64,000 nt of DNA. It comes from Gonocerus acuteangulatus. Taxonomy: Eukaryota; Arthropoda; Insecta; Hemiptera; Coreidae. Of this stretch, positions 29,896-41,357 are shown one piece after another. The stretch lies in NCBI GenBank assembly GCA_946811695.1, contig OX328131.1:10628332-10692331 (forward strand), read 5' to 3'. Below the pieces are notes generated by a model. It saw only the letters and a list, made by a program, of their open reading frames with translations. It was not told the origin of the DNA and ran no database searches. Each line of letters opens with the position of its first letter. Position 1 is the stretch's first letter. The translations under genes were made by a program, and so were the position numbers.

Positions 29896-30331
29896 TTTAA
29901 TATTATTTCTTGGTAATTTGGTAACGAAACAGTTTTATAAAATGTCTGGTAAATGATAATACAGAAAACCCTCTAGCCACAGGTATCAGAAGTTGATCAA
30001 AGTAAAATCTTAACAAACAAACTAATTACTACTGTATTATTTAGATTTCTTTTAATTAATACTAGTTATTTTCCCCTTATTGTTCTTCTTAGCGCAGGCA
30101 TTTAGTTCCAGCATTCATGCGTCAGGAAACGAACAAACATGTAGGTTGTAATTAATTATAATAACATTTCAATGAACAAGATAATTAGTTAAAAATAAAT
30201 TGCTGTTAATAATTTTTAATCTGGGAATCTGATTATGCGTGGGATTAGAGGGAAGTGAATTACCAAGCCAGAAAGTTAGCAGATAACAAAGTATTCTTTC
30301 TATGCTCTGTAAAAGGCTCTCCGATTTAAGA

Positions 30332-30594
30332 CATTGGCGTATATAGAAAATAATTTCGGAGGGGGCTGGGAAAATTTCGGGGGCGGCTGAGACCATTCCC
30401 GGTGTATGGAATACTAACAATTTAGATCTTGGAAGGGTTTTAGCCAACTTCAACGCTATTACACCCAAAATAGAATATGTTTTATGAACTCAATGATCTT
30501 ATTTAATTTATTTTTAAGGATTTTATGAAATTTTTACCGATCAAATCAACATTTCGGGGGGGGGGGGCTGCAGCCCACCTTATATACGCCCATA
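30332..30594 (+). mobile_element. CATGGGCG hAT-like MITE
   Basis: Ends ACATTGGCGTATATAG and TATATACGCCCAT; G-run 30556-30567; same internal order as 21983-22236. TSD not clear. Confidence 0.6.
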
Positions 30595-30670
30595 AAATAG
30601 GAAAACCTTACTGGTTTGTCAGACAAGAGTCTTCAAAAAGATATTTGGATCCTACAAACAGCAAAAAAAA

Positions 30671-30790
30671 GTCCAACTCGCAGGAACTGCATCATCTTAG
30701 CGCGGTTCCATTCATATCCCTAGTGTCATTTTGTATACTTAGAATAGAAACAGTTATTACTTTGTTTAGATCATTCTTAATGTAAACACA
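30671..30790 (+). mobile_element. HINE 5' end fragment
   Basis: GTCCAACTCGCAGGAACTGC and TTAGCGCGGTTCC; the body is lost after about 120 bases. A more decayed 5' end lies at 31245-31330. Confidence 0.6.
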
Positions 30791-31531
30791 TATTCCAAAG
30801 AAAAGCAAGATTGTCGGCAAGGCACAAGAAACTATTCTAAGCGAAAATTACTCTTTCCGCCGTCCCAAGTTTCTCTCTACGAAGACTCTACTACGAATTT
30901 GTTTCTAATTGACTTAACTTGCTTTACTAACATATCCATTTTAGTGTTAAATGCAGTTAAAAACACTAAACTACTCATTTTACTGTTAAATGCAATTAAA
31001 CAAAATAAAATTGTACAAGAAAATGGGAAAGTATTATTATGTTATTTTTTAATGTATTACGCCACATACAACCACACAATGTAATTATATTTCTACTATA
31101 GCATTTGGCTGTATGACTTCCTACAGGTACAATATCTGTCATCTCTCCTAGGATGCATCTTGATTTATGAAGTGCAATAAAAGCCTACCTGAAACCTGCC
31201 TTGTAGCTCGACCCGGGCAAGTGTCTGACCCTATTCAGAGTCTAAACATTCTCTTTCAGCAGGAACTGCGTCATTTTAAGACGAATCCGTCCTCAACCAT
31301 ATTGTCATTTGGAAAGCGTAAAATAGAACTAATCTTTTTTTTTTTATTTCATGAAAACTGTTAACACCGACAGGTTAGAAGCGGAAATTCCTCAATCCTT
31401 AAGCAAGACTCTCAAAGTAAATTCAAAATACAAACAAGCTTCTCAATTACTTGTCATGTTTTATTGAAAAAAAATGCAATCAAAATAACAGCAAGATATT
31501 AAAAACTAAGGCAAACCGAGAAAAAAAATTA

Positions 31532-31759
31532 AAGTCCGACTCGCAGGAACTGCATCATCTTAGCGCGGTTCCGTTCATATCCCTTTTGTCATTTGAAAAG
31601 CTTAGACTAGAAACAGATAATATTTGCTTCGGCCTTTGTTCAAAGGGGTTTATGACTTTACCTGGTCGGGTCCACCAGACCCCAGAATCCTCTTCTAGAG
31701 ATACCTATTTCATACGTTGAATGCATTGAAAAATATCAACAATTTTCACATTTTCTTGT

Positions 31760-31798
<39 letters not shown>

Positions 31799-32460
31799 GG
31801 CGCATCTACTTCTAGGTCATTAGCGCCGACATCCAGGGTGCAGCGAGGAATTTTCCCAGCGAGCCTTGAGATGAGAAAATTCCTGCCGAAGGTGGGAATC
31901 GAACCCACCATCTCCCGCTTATGAATCCAGCGCGCTAGCCACTAGACTACGGGAGACCCCTCTTGTGTTATTCTACTATAGTCATAATTCTACAAATAAA
32001 ATCAATTAAAAAATAAAATAAAAAACCAACAGCATAAAGGCAAATATTCAAAAGACGTCATCGAATCTCTTTCTCTATGAAAACTATATTTCTAACAATA
32101 AATTGTTTTTCTTATTTTACTTAATCTGTTTTATTGTCAAATAGATTATCCAACTATAAGCATTTAAAAATATAGTGGACACAGAAGGACCAAGAACAAG
32201 TCTTCAAGATTGAGTAGAATCCCCTGCCTGATAAAGCCTATATAGAATATTATGCCTAATAAAGCCTATACAGAATATTATGCCTAATAAAGCCTATATA
32301 GTGGATACAGAAGGTCCAAGAACAAGTATTCAAGATTGAGTAGAATCCCCTGCTTAATAATGCGCTTATAGAGTAATATGCCTAACAAAGCCTATCTAGT
32401 GGATACAGAAGGATCATGAACAAGTATTCAAGATTGAGTTTTGTAAGTGCACGAGTATAA
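31532..32460 (+). mobile_element. HINE 5' half with nested SINE
   Basis: GTCCGACTCGCAGGAACTGC at 31534, TTAGCGCGGTTCCG, then body. 32190-32450 holds repeated phrases (ATTATGCCTAATAAAGCCTA) also found reversed at 21880-21990 in the 19.8-22.5 kb copy. Confidence 0.65.
31763..31960 (-). mobile_element. tRNA-derived SINE, second full copy
   Basis: TSD TCTTGTGTT (31754-31762, 31961-31969). B-box GGGTTCGATTCCCACC, tail GGCGCTAATGACCTAGAAGT..GCGCCGTT and A-tail. Confidence 0.9.
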
Positions 32461-33295
32461 TTACGGACTTAAAAAATCTCCAAGTCTAAAAAGAAGTAAA
32501 TTTTTTAAGGTTTCTAAAATTATTTTATTGTTAGAATACTGCTGTGTGTGTGGACCTTTATACTTAAGACAATTTGTAAGTTGTAGAGGGGACAACTAAA
32601 TTCAAAGAAATTATGTACGTTCCTTGCATTTGGATTTTGTTGTGAAAAACGAAACACTATTTTTATGCTACAAAATGTCTTACTTACAACAATATTGTAA
32701 TTTGAGAACCAAAAAACTGAAAATAATATTTTTATTAATGGGTTTAACGAAGCAAAGCATTTAAAAAGACACTGGAATGTAAATGCAATGTAGAAATAGA
32801 ATTTTAAGTTTAAATTTTAATAATAATAATGTTAGGAAGGAGTAATATTATCGACTTATTTGATAAAAATAAATAAATTATTTATTTATTTATTTGTTTT
32901 CAGAGACCCGTAACGTTTGGCGATGGTCTCCTTACAGTTTGGCGATGGTCTCCTTACAGTTTATCACTATGAAAATCAGTCTCAGTCCAAAAGAAAAAGA
33001 TAAATAAATAAAAAAAAATGAAATAAATAATTATAAAGTATAACAAAATAAATGAAACTGAAAACAACAAAATAATAGTAAATAAAGGAATAGAAAATAA
33101 ATAAATATACATAGGTATATATATTATAAGGAATATGTATAAGTACTTTAAATTAAAATTATCTCAATTCGATTTTTTTACTTTTAATGCAGATGGAGGG
33201 CAATTGGAAATTTCATTTAGAAAAAAAAAAAAAAAAAAAAAAAAAAAAACACACAAAAGCTCAACTATACTTTACTATAAATTTTACATATTTTA
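32461..33295. other. AT-rich, probable LINE 3' UTR
   Basis: No gene. (AAAT/TTTA)n around 32868-32900 and an A-run at 33222-33250. Lies 3' of the minus-strand LINE ORF. Confidence 0.4.
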
Positions 33296-35395
33296 TTAAA
33301 TTTTTGAGTATATGTTGACTGTTTTTAAATGTTTGAGTATTGTGTTGATGTAAGGGCTACCTGGTAATAATATTTCAACTAAGTCGTGTGGTATTTGTAA
33401 GTTGTCTTTCTGTCTACAGTCTATAAGTATGTGTTTTACTGTGAGGTCCTCGTTACAATGGTTGCATTTTGGTCTGTCTGTTTTTTGCATAAGATGTCCG
33501 TGAGTTAGTAAGCAGTGTCCAATTCTAAGCCTGGTTAATACTACTTGTTCCCGTCTTGTGAGGTTTTCGTTCAACCAGGCTCCTGTTGTGTTTTTAATCT
33601 GTCTTAACTTGCTTTCGGATTTCGTCCATTCTTTTTGCCAGTCGTCCAATATGATGGTTTGTGCTAAGGTACATAAATCTGATGTAGTTACGGTTTCTGA
33701 GTCTGTTGAGGGTCTCTGTGTTGCTAATTTCGCTTGTATGTCTACAGATGTACTTTGTGGTATACCAACGTGACCAGGTAGCCAGAACATCGTGACATGT
33801 TTGTGTTGACTCTGTAATTGAAATAATGTAGTAAAAATTTTGACGATAAGAGGATGAGTGCTGTATATGTTTCCCATGGAAAGTAAAGAACTCAGTGAGT
33901 CCGTGCAAATTGTAATGTCGTTAGTAGTTGAGTTGTGGGTGTTAGTCAGTGCGAGAAGAATGGCATGCAGCTCTGCGGAATATACAGAAGTATGGTCGGG
34001 TAGTCTTATTGCATGTACGACATCATTAATTATTGCTGCTGCACCTGTTCCAGTTTGTGTTTTTGATCCGTCCGTGAATATGTATGTACTGTCAGGTCTT
34101 TCTCGTATGATGGAGTTAAATATTTTTTTATAAGCGTTAGTAGCAATCGGATCTGTTTTCTTGTATTTAGTCAATGTTAGGTCAATGGCTAAGTTCTTCA
34201 CTTTCCATGGGGGTATGTCAATGTGATTGTTAGGGTAAATTGAAGTGTGTGCTATTGCTTCATTTGTATCCTCATGAGTCCTAATTTGTAAAGGTTTCTT
34301 TTTAGAGTTTAGTCGACTATATTTGTCAAAATAGATATTATTAAGAAATTCTGATACACAAGGTGTACCGAGAGCTTTTGCTTTAATAAGGAATTTTAAG
34401 GCAATTATTCTACGCCGATAGTGCAGTGGAGGTTCTCCTGTTTCAGCACATAAGCTTTCGACTGGGCTTGATCTGAAGGCACCTGATGCTAACCTTAATG
34501 CTGTATAGTGTATAGTGTCTAATAGTTTAAGAGTGGTCTTGCTGGCAGATGAATAAGCTATACATCCGTAATCCAGAAGAGACCTGGTAAACGATCGATA
34601 GCGTGTAAGCATCGTCCATTTGTCAGCTCCCCATTTTGTTGTACTCAGAATCCTTAATATATTCAATGATTTCTTGCATTTATTAACGAGTTCTTTCAGA
34701 TGGGGCAACCATGTTAGTTTTTTATCCAGTGTTATGCCAAGAAATGTTAGTGTGTCACTTTGAGTAATAGGTGTATGATTTAATGTAAGATGGGGGACAG
34801 GAGTAGCTCTTTTTTTTGAGAAAACAATATATTTCGTTTTTTCTACGGAGAATTTAAATCCTGTCCTGCAACCCCACCTTTCTAATTCATATATTGTTTT
34901 TTGTATGTTTTGTTCTGCAGTGTGTAATGTTTTGGCTGAACTGTAGATGAGTAAGTCGTCAGCATAAAGGCAATACTTCACACCTTGAGGAATACATTCA
35001 TGAATTGAATTAATTGCAGCATTGAAAAGAGTTGTACTCAGTACACCTCCTTGGGGCACTCCATTTTCCTGGAGAAATACACCCGAATAAGCGGTACCTA
35101 CCCTCACCCTGAAAGTTCTCCTCGCAAGATAGTTGTTGATATACTGGAGGATGTTACCATCTATTCCCCATTCAACAAGTTGATTTAATAATAGCCTTCT
35201 CCAAGTAGTATCGTAGGCTTTATGTAGGTCTAGTGATACAGCTAATATTTGTTCTTTATTTAGAAATGAGTTTAAAATGTCACTTTCAACTCTTGCAATG
35301 TGGTGCATAGTTGAATGTTGTGCTCTAAATCCACACTGAAAGTCGGAAAACTTTTTATTGGTTTCGAGAAACCAGAGAATTCTTTTATTAACCAT
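33296..35395 (-). CDS. I/Jockey-group LINE ORF2, 5'-truncated RT plus RNase H
   Basis: A 699-residue uninterrupted frame. RT: QCGFRAQHST (20-29), first Asp in SLDLHKAYD (54-62), NGVPQGGVLS (111-120), catalytic YADD (144-147), FLGITLD. RNase H: TDGSK with Asp442, Glu475 in YSAELHA, Asp499 in TDSLSSL, Asp552 after GHVG. A C-terminal knuckle CNHCNEDLTVKHILIDC follows. The endonuclease domain and ORF1 are missing, so it begins inside the RT. The clade (I, or a close RNase H-bearing relative) is inferred from RNase H. The intact frame suggests young age. It lies between genes A and B. Confidence 0.88.
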   Translation of the reverse strand: MVNKRILWFLETNKKFSDFQCGFRAQHSTMHHIARVESDILNSFLNKEQILAVSLDLHKAYDTTWRRLLLNQLVEWGIDGNILQYINNYLARRTFRVRVGTAYSGVFLQENGVPQGGVLSTTLFNAAINSIHECIPQGVKYCLYADDLLIYSSAKTLHTAEQNIQKTIYELERWGCRTGFKFSVEKTKYIVFSKKRATPVPHLTLNHTPITQSDTLTFLGITLDKKLTWLPHLKELVNKCKKSLNILRILSTTKWGADKWTMLTRYRSFTRSLLDYGCIAYSSASKTTLKLLDTIHYTALRLASGAFRSSPVESLCAETGEPPLHYRRRIIALKFLIKAKALGTPCVSEFLNNIYFDKYSRLNSKKKPLQIRTHEDTNEAIAHTSIYPNNHIDIPPWKVKNLAIDLTLTKYKKTDPIATNAYKKIFNSIIRERPDSTYIFTDGSKTQTGTGAAAIINDVVHAIRLPDHTSVYSAELHAILLALTNTHNSTTNDITICTDSLSSLLSMGNIYSTHPLIVKIFTTLFQLQSQHKHVTMFWLPGHVGIPQSTSVDIQAKLATQRPSTDSETVTTSDLCTLAQTIILDDWQKEWTKSESKLRQIKNTTGAWLNENLTRREQVVLTRLRIGHCLLTHGHLMQKTDRPKCNHCNEDLTVKHILIDCRQKDNLQIPHDLVEILLPGSPYINTILKHLKTVNIYSKI

Positions 35396-36339
35396 CCGTA
35401 AATTAAAAGTGATTTACAACGAGTTGGCTAATATAAAAACAGGCAGATAAAAAATAATAAAAAAATAACTTACCTTAAATTAAGATGGATTTAGTAGAAA
35501 GTCACTATAGTCTTATAGTGATATAAAATTTTAGGCACTTTCAACACTTGTTCACACTGAGTAAAACAATATAAACAGATCTAAGGTGTTACACGGGAGC
35601 TGGTGAAAGAGAGAATGATAAGGTCTCGTATTGCAATTCTCTGTATGCAGGGTCTACTTCCAGGTAAAGTCATATACTTTTACTGCCCTTTACCGTTACT
35701 CCGAAAGCTCTTTGTGTTTACAAACAAAGGACTCGGTATAGACCACCCGTATTAACCCAAAAGTGATTATGTCAAGCTTGATAAACTTCCTAAATTAAAT
35801 TAAGGAATTTAAGAGTGCTTAAAATAGATTCTTGATCTAGTCAAAAAATTCAAGGAGAATTAGACCATGAATAGAAAATTTCGGCCAAACAGAAGGAAAA
35901 TAACAATAACAAGGATGATTAAACTTCGTTTTCAAAGATTGTTAGTTGTAACACAAAAACGGTCACTCATGATTCTAATAAATTAACTGTGAAGGGTGAT
36001 TACACAAATACTCCTGTTGAGGCTTTAAAGCTTCAATTTAAAAAACATATTAACCCACAGGAATTATAGATTGGCCTAAAAACATAAAATCATTGAAAAA
36101 AGGATTTCTTATTATTGAATAAAACAAAAACGATATAGAGGTTATATCAACAGAGTTTTCAAATATATGCAAAGACCTGTTGATCAATAAAATTAAAATA
36201 AAAAATAGAGTTCTCTGTAAAAGGTTTAATGAGTTCTATTAAATACATATTTTCCAATTTAGTTATAATTTTAACTATTGGAATTATTATCCAAAGATTC
36301 ATATAATTACTCAAACATAGATTCTAATTTGAAGCACAG
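35396..36339. other. intergenic, nothing recognised
   Basis: AT-rich; contains a possible decayed reading frame at 35870-36120 but no identifiable motif. Confidence 0.35.
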
Positions 36340-38045
36340 CTATTTTCGATATCTACCTGTTCTAAAACGTGAAATCATTTATTAGGCACTTCGGATTAGG
36401 TCATTGGGTCGACGTCAGAAGCGTGTTTCCTATCTGTGGAGTGAAGCAGGAAACGAGTTAAAAACAGCAACCAATTAAAATGTAAGGTAAATAGAGGGAA
36501 AACGCCGTTCGTGGCGGTAGAAAATCATCACAAGGCATTTCGCTCAGAAATATCCGAAATATTCTTACTAATTTTACGTATCGTGTTTTATAGCCAAATA
36601 GATTTATATTCTATAATCAATAAGAAAAAACTACTAGGAATAAAAAACTATGGGTAACAGATGAAAATAGGGAATACCAAAAACAATTCTAAAGAATGAA
36701 ATCAACACCAGTACTGTAATCTAGATATTCATACGGCATCTTCGAATTCTAACAAACAAAATATTGCTTCTAATTATACGTATCCTGTTAACTGACAAAT
36801 ACATTTGACTGCTATAAGAAATTAAAAAAATAACGAGCAGTGAAAAAAAAAAAAAAACTGCGGGCAATACACAAATAGATCCGTTTAAATAAACGAAACT
36901 AACTACCTAAGTTTTAAGCACTTATTTCTCCGAATGTGACGACCCCATCAAAACATTTCTTCAAAACATTTTTTGTAGAGAATTTAGTAAGCTTTCTAAC
37001 TGTTACATTTCACTTGCCACGATTTCCTAACCCTTTTCGAGATATTAAGGAAAAAATACGAGGGGGCCTAATAGATATTCATACGGGATATAAGAATTCC
37101 GCAATAATAAAATATTCTAATTATACATATCCTGTTTTATTGGCAAATACATTTGACTACTATAAGCAATTGCAAACACTAGGGAATATGCCAAAGAACT
37201 TGGAGTAGGAGCCTCGACAGTTTCAAGACATTTGAAGGAAATCGGCAAATCCAAAACTGACATTTCATAAGGTACAGCCTGATATATTTCTAACAATGAA
37301 TTGTTTCTCTTATTTTAATTAATCTGTTTTATTGTCAAATACATTATCCAACTATAAGCAATGAAAAAATAGGAATAAAAACAGACAAAAAGAACCGTTC
37401 AAATAAACGAAATCAATTGCTTCAAAGTTTAAGCACTCATTTCTCCGATTGACATCGCTTATTCAAAACTTTCTTTAGAAAATTTTTTGTAGACCATTTA
37501 GTAAGCTTTCGAATGGTAACCTTTCGCTTCCCAAGATTTTCAACCGTTTTCGAGATATTAATGAAAGTATAAGAAGTTCCCAAAATTTTAATTATTTCTA
37601 GCAACAGAAAATAGGTCTCATTTTTCCTATCCTGTTTTACACACAAATACATTTTCCCAACATAAGAATTTGCAAAAATAAAAAACCAAGGGAAAGAGAC
37701 AAAAATTACAAAAAGAGCGACAAAAACCCGTTTATAAGAACAAAACAGACGTATTTGAGGTTTTACGCACTTATTTATCCGATTGACATAACCTAATCAA
37801 AAATAGTTTAGAATCTTTTTTGTAGAGAATTTAGTAAGCTTTCAAATAGTTTCTGTCCACTTACCACGATTTCCCAACCGTGTTCGAGATATTAATGAAA
37901 GTATACGAGGTTCCCAAAACTTTTCATGTCTGTTCATAAAATATTTTATTCTAACCCTTCCTTAACTAATCCTAACGTAACAAAACTTTCAACATATTAG
38001 TTTTAATGAAAGTAGAACATGCAGATAATGTTTCAACTGAATCCC
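36340..38045 (+). mobile_element. decayed HINE 3' end and internal HINE repeats
   Basis: 36348-36455 keeps the 3' motif order (CTGTTCTAAAACGTGAAAT ... CCTATCTGTGGAG ... GAAACGAGTTAA). 36480-38045 repeats the internal blocks found reversed at 20870-21250 and forward at 60.1-61.5 kb (TTCTCCGATTGACATCG, GAGATATTAATGAAAGTATA). Confidence 0.6.
37188..37262 (+). pseudogene. mariner-type HTH fragment captured in HINE
   Basis: Reads EYAKELGVGASTVSRHLKEI followed by GKSKTDIS and a stop. This is the second helix-turn-helix of mariner transposases. The same piece occurs at 61457-61530 inside another HINE. Confidence 0.7.
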
Positions 38046-38758
38046 GTGACGGGACCCTGTGGGGGAGAAATGCCTGACCAACAAGGCATTTCTCCTATGT
38101 ACGCTAATATTTTCCAAAAAACTCTCCCGACCTCCCACCTAGATTTTTCCCATGCCCCTTGGGTATTCTTCCATTAACACCTTTTTCTCCTTTCCTGTCA
38201 TAAACATGCCTTTTGATCCTTACCAACCTTTCTCCCACCACCTGCTGTTTTCAGTTACATATACCCCAGTAGATTCCTTTTTCCTTAGAGACTTTCGCAA
38301 TGGTTACTTAATTGCCAACCTTGGTCTTCCTCTGCCGCTCGGCATTTCCATTGGTATGTAGTATCTTATTTCTTTGTAAAATTACTTAATGTTACTATTA
38401 GCTACTATATTTGTCATTGGTATGTAGTTTCTTATTTCTTTGTAAAATCAATTAATGTTACTAATTACTATTAAAATCAATTATTGTACCCATTTATTTT
38501 TTCATTCTACACATTCTAAGACGATATGCTCTTTTATAAGTTAATTGTACTTATAGTTCTGTTACCTATCACAATTATAAACTTTTTTTTGTTTCTGTAT
38601 TAATTTCTTTTTTTGTCATTTTAGCTGACGAAGGCTACCAATGAGTAGCCGAAACGTCCGAAATATAGATTTTTTAAAACAAAATGAAATTGAGGTTTAT
38701 TTAGCCGAATCCCAACCATTCCATCTTTACTTATCACCTCGACGGCTAACTATCTAAT

Positions 38759-38760
<2 letters not shown>
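38046..38760 (+). mobile_element. PLE 3'-terminal fragment with hammerhead-like motif
   Basis: Includes CTTGGTCTTCCTCTGCCGC and the hammerhead-like motif (38620-38665), then CTTTACTTATCACCTCGACG. The same terminus is reversed at 62820-62990 and truncated at 10341-10400. A 72-bp tandem duplication (GGTATGTAGTNTCTTATTTC) is at 38350-38470. Confidence 0.65.
38620..38665 (+). ncRNA. hammerhead-ribozyme-like motif
   Basis: CTGACGA-A, 6-bp stem II (GGCTAC/GTAGCC), GAAAC-GTC. Stem I is poor (g-c, then a mismatch, then T-A pairs). One extra A before stem II departs from the canonical core. Confidence 0.5.
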
Positions 38761-38763
<3 letters not shown>

Positions 38764-38795
<32 letters not shown>

Positions 38796-38900
38796 AATTT
38801 GAACCACCATAATTTTCGGTCTCTAGGGGTTCTGAAACGCAAAATTTTCTAGTCGGCACTTCTGGAATGCGTCATGAGATCAACCTTATAAGTGATGGGC
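38764..38900 (+). mobile_element. HINE 3' portion, end lost
   Basis: (TA)n 38764-38791, then TTTGAACCACCATAATTTTC and CTAGTCGGCACTTCTGG; the hairpin and CTAA are replaced by GATGGGCAATTCTCGAATAC. Confidence 0.6.
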
Positions 38901-39099
38901 AATTCTCGAATACGAATCGACTTGAAATGAAAAGATCGACCAAAAAAAAAAATCGGCGAGCTCAGATCGATTCAAAAGTCTGATCTCTAGCCGGAGAAGA
39001 TCGATCTAAGGAACGGAGCGATCTTCGATATGAATCGAGGATTACTTACAATTAACTACGAAATTAGTATTTCATTTCGATTAGAGTCAATTCACATCC

Positions 39100-39295
39100 G
39101 ACAATCGCCCATCACTACTACGAATCGACCATCACTACTTCGAATCGCCTATCACTACCACGAATCGCCCATCACTACTACGAATCGCCCATCACTACTA
39201 CGAATCGACCATCACTACCACGAATCGCCCATCACTACTACGAATCGACCATCACTACTACGAATCGACCATCACTACTACGAATCGACCTAATT
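39100..39295 (+). repeat. 20-bp tandem array, about nine copies
   Basis: Unit ATCGCCCATCACTACTACGA with ATCGACC variants. Confidence 0.85.
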
Positions 39296-39339
39296 AAGCC
39301 GATTTGAATACTTCATAATATGGTGTGTAGTATTTTGTA

Positions 39340-39545
39340 ATGTTTTTAATGAGCTCAAAGAGTCTTTAAGCAAAATAATTGTTCTGTCATAATTTTGTTC
39401 GATGTTACTTAAAGCTGAAAACATTGCATAAAGCTCAGCAGAATATGAATAGTTGCTAGTTTCTGTTGGAAAACCTTTCCCCCTACGGTTGTATCAGCAC
39501 CAGTTCCTTGCTCAGTCCGAGAGCCATCACTGAAAGAGAGGAGGC
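39340..39545 (-). pseudogene. LINE RNase H fragment
   Basis: Minus strand FSDGSRTEQGTGADTTV, frameshift, YSAELYAMFSALSNIEQN and KDSLSSLKT. Confidence 0.7.
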
Positions 39546-39564
39546 TGTCAGGGTTACCTTAACC

Positions 39565-39650
39565 CGGCGCACAGTAGGGATGGGCGATAGTCGATAGTTA
39601 CTATCGATATATCGATAGTTCACGACTATCGATAGTCATGGAGCAGTGAA
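39565..39650. repeat. CGATAG-rich inverted repeat
   Basis: ATCGATAGT and ACTATCGAT alternate in both orientations; the left edge CAGTAGGGATGGGCG looks hAT-like. About 50 bases from the stop codon of gene B, on its 3' side. Confidence 0.5.
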
Positions 39651-39696
39651 CGGTAGATATAGGGTTAAAAATAAATAATAAACTGCAATTAAATAT

Positions 39697-39848
39697 TTAT
39701 AATAAGTTTATCTCATTCATAGGTATATTGGAAAATATTTTATTAGCAAGTTGTTTGTAAGCTTCAGATATAGCATCTTGGAAAAGCGGTTTCAGTTCAT
39801 TCCAGGCTATTTCCCAGTTTTCATTCAGCACCTTGTTCATCGCATCTC
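39697..39848 (-). CDS. gene B exon 6
   Basis: Acceptor CTTTACAG; GDAMNKVLNENWEIAWNELK..MNEINLL then TAA at 39697-39699. Confidence 0.92.
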
Positions 39849-41022
39849 CTGTAAAGTTGCATATATTAATAGTAAAAATACATAGGTTGAACTTTGTGAA
39901 AAATAGAACCAAAAAATGAAATTATTTTAATCTATTAGTGAATATGAGATCATCATCAGTAGGCAGATTTTGTAGAGCATGGGCGTATATAGAAAATAAT
40001 TTCGGGAGTGGCTGGTAGAATTCGGGGGGGGGGGGGCTGAGAGAATTTGTGGGATATGGAATACTTCCAATCTAGAACTTGAAATAGTTAGCCAATTAAA
40101 GCGATTACCCAAACAAAATTATTTGTTCTGAACTAAGTGATGTTATATTATTTTTTTAAAGGCTTTTATGACACATTTTTACCGATTTCGGGGGGGGGCT
40201 GCAGCCTCCTCGCCCCCCCCCCCCTATACACACCCATGATTTAGAGGCAATGATGAAACACCTAAGCATGTTACATTGGAATATGTAGCATCGGGAGGAA
40301 GGTGGTTCCTAAACTTTTGTTGCATTGATGAGGAGGTCGAGAAGGTTGGGCAATGTCTGAAGTTCATCAGGAATTTAAGATAAGTCTGACCATTTTTAGG
40401 ACTCCCACAATATGAAAATGACCGAAGTGCACCCTGTACTGTTGACATGGGCGTATATAAGGGGGGCTGAGGGGGCTGCAGCCCCCCCCCCGAAATGTTG
40501 ATTTGATTGGTAAAAATTTTATAAAGCCCTTAAAAATAAATTATATAAGATCATTTAGTTTATAAAACATATTCTTTTTTGGGTGTAATAGCGTTTAAGT
40601 TGGCTAAAACTCTTCGAAGATCTAAATTGTTAGTATTCCAAACCGGAAATGGACTCCAGCCCCCCCCCCCCCCGAAATTTTCCCAGCCCCCTCCGAAATT
40701 ATTTTCTATATACGCCCATGACTGCTGAGTCATAATACCTTTTTCTAGCTAGGATAGGGCTGATGTCTTTTCATAGGTATGCTATTAGAGAAAATTAATA
40801 GAAATATGTACCAAGCTGTTCGTTCCCGTTGAAGAGGTTTTCTAAATTGAAGCTTATTCTTTCTGGATAACCACGGAATACGAACTTCTCTACAACCAAG
40901 TACTGCTTTCCATTCTTAACTGCTGGCTGATTCCGGAAGGTTAAATCAAAAGTATAGTTTCCATGCCCTGCAAAAGACAATAAAAAATTTGGAATAATCT
41001 CACCTTCATTCTCTTCTATTAA

Positions 41023-41087
<65 letters not shown>

Positions 41088-41305
41088 AAATTTTGCAGTA
41101 GTGCATCTCTTGGATAGATAAGAAGGTAAATATGTGTTGCCGAGACATACCATGGAACACCAGGTACTGCGCTTAGGGGAAAGGTGCAAAAGAATATTGC
41201 CCAAAAATAGTGTTTAATTCAGAAGCCAACAATCTTTAATGTAACATTAAGGCAATTTTACAATGAATAATAAATAAAGCAGAAACTTTTAAGAGGGATA
41301 ACATG

Positions 41306-41357
<52 letters not shown>

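Noticed and set aside
29345..29916. Two overlapping 130-150-codon genes
   Set aside because: A 54-bp repeat keeps several frames open; no homology or start context.
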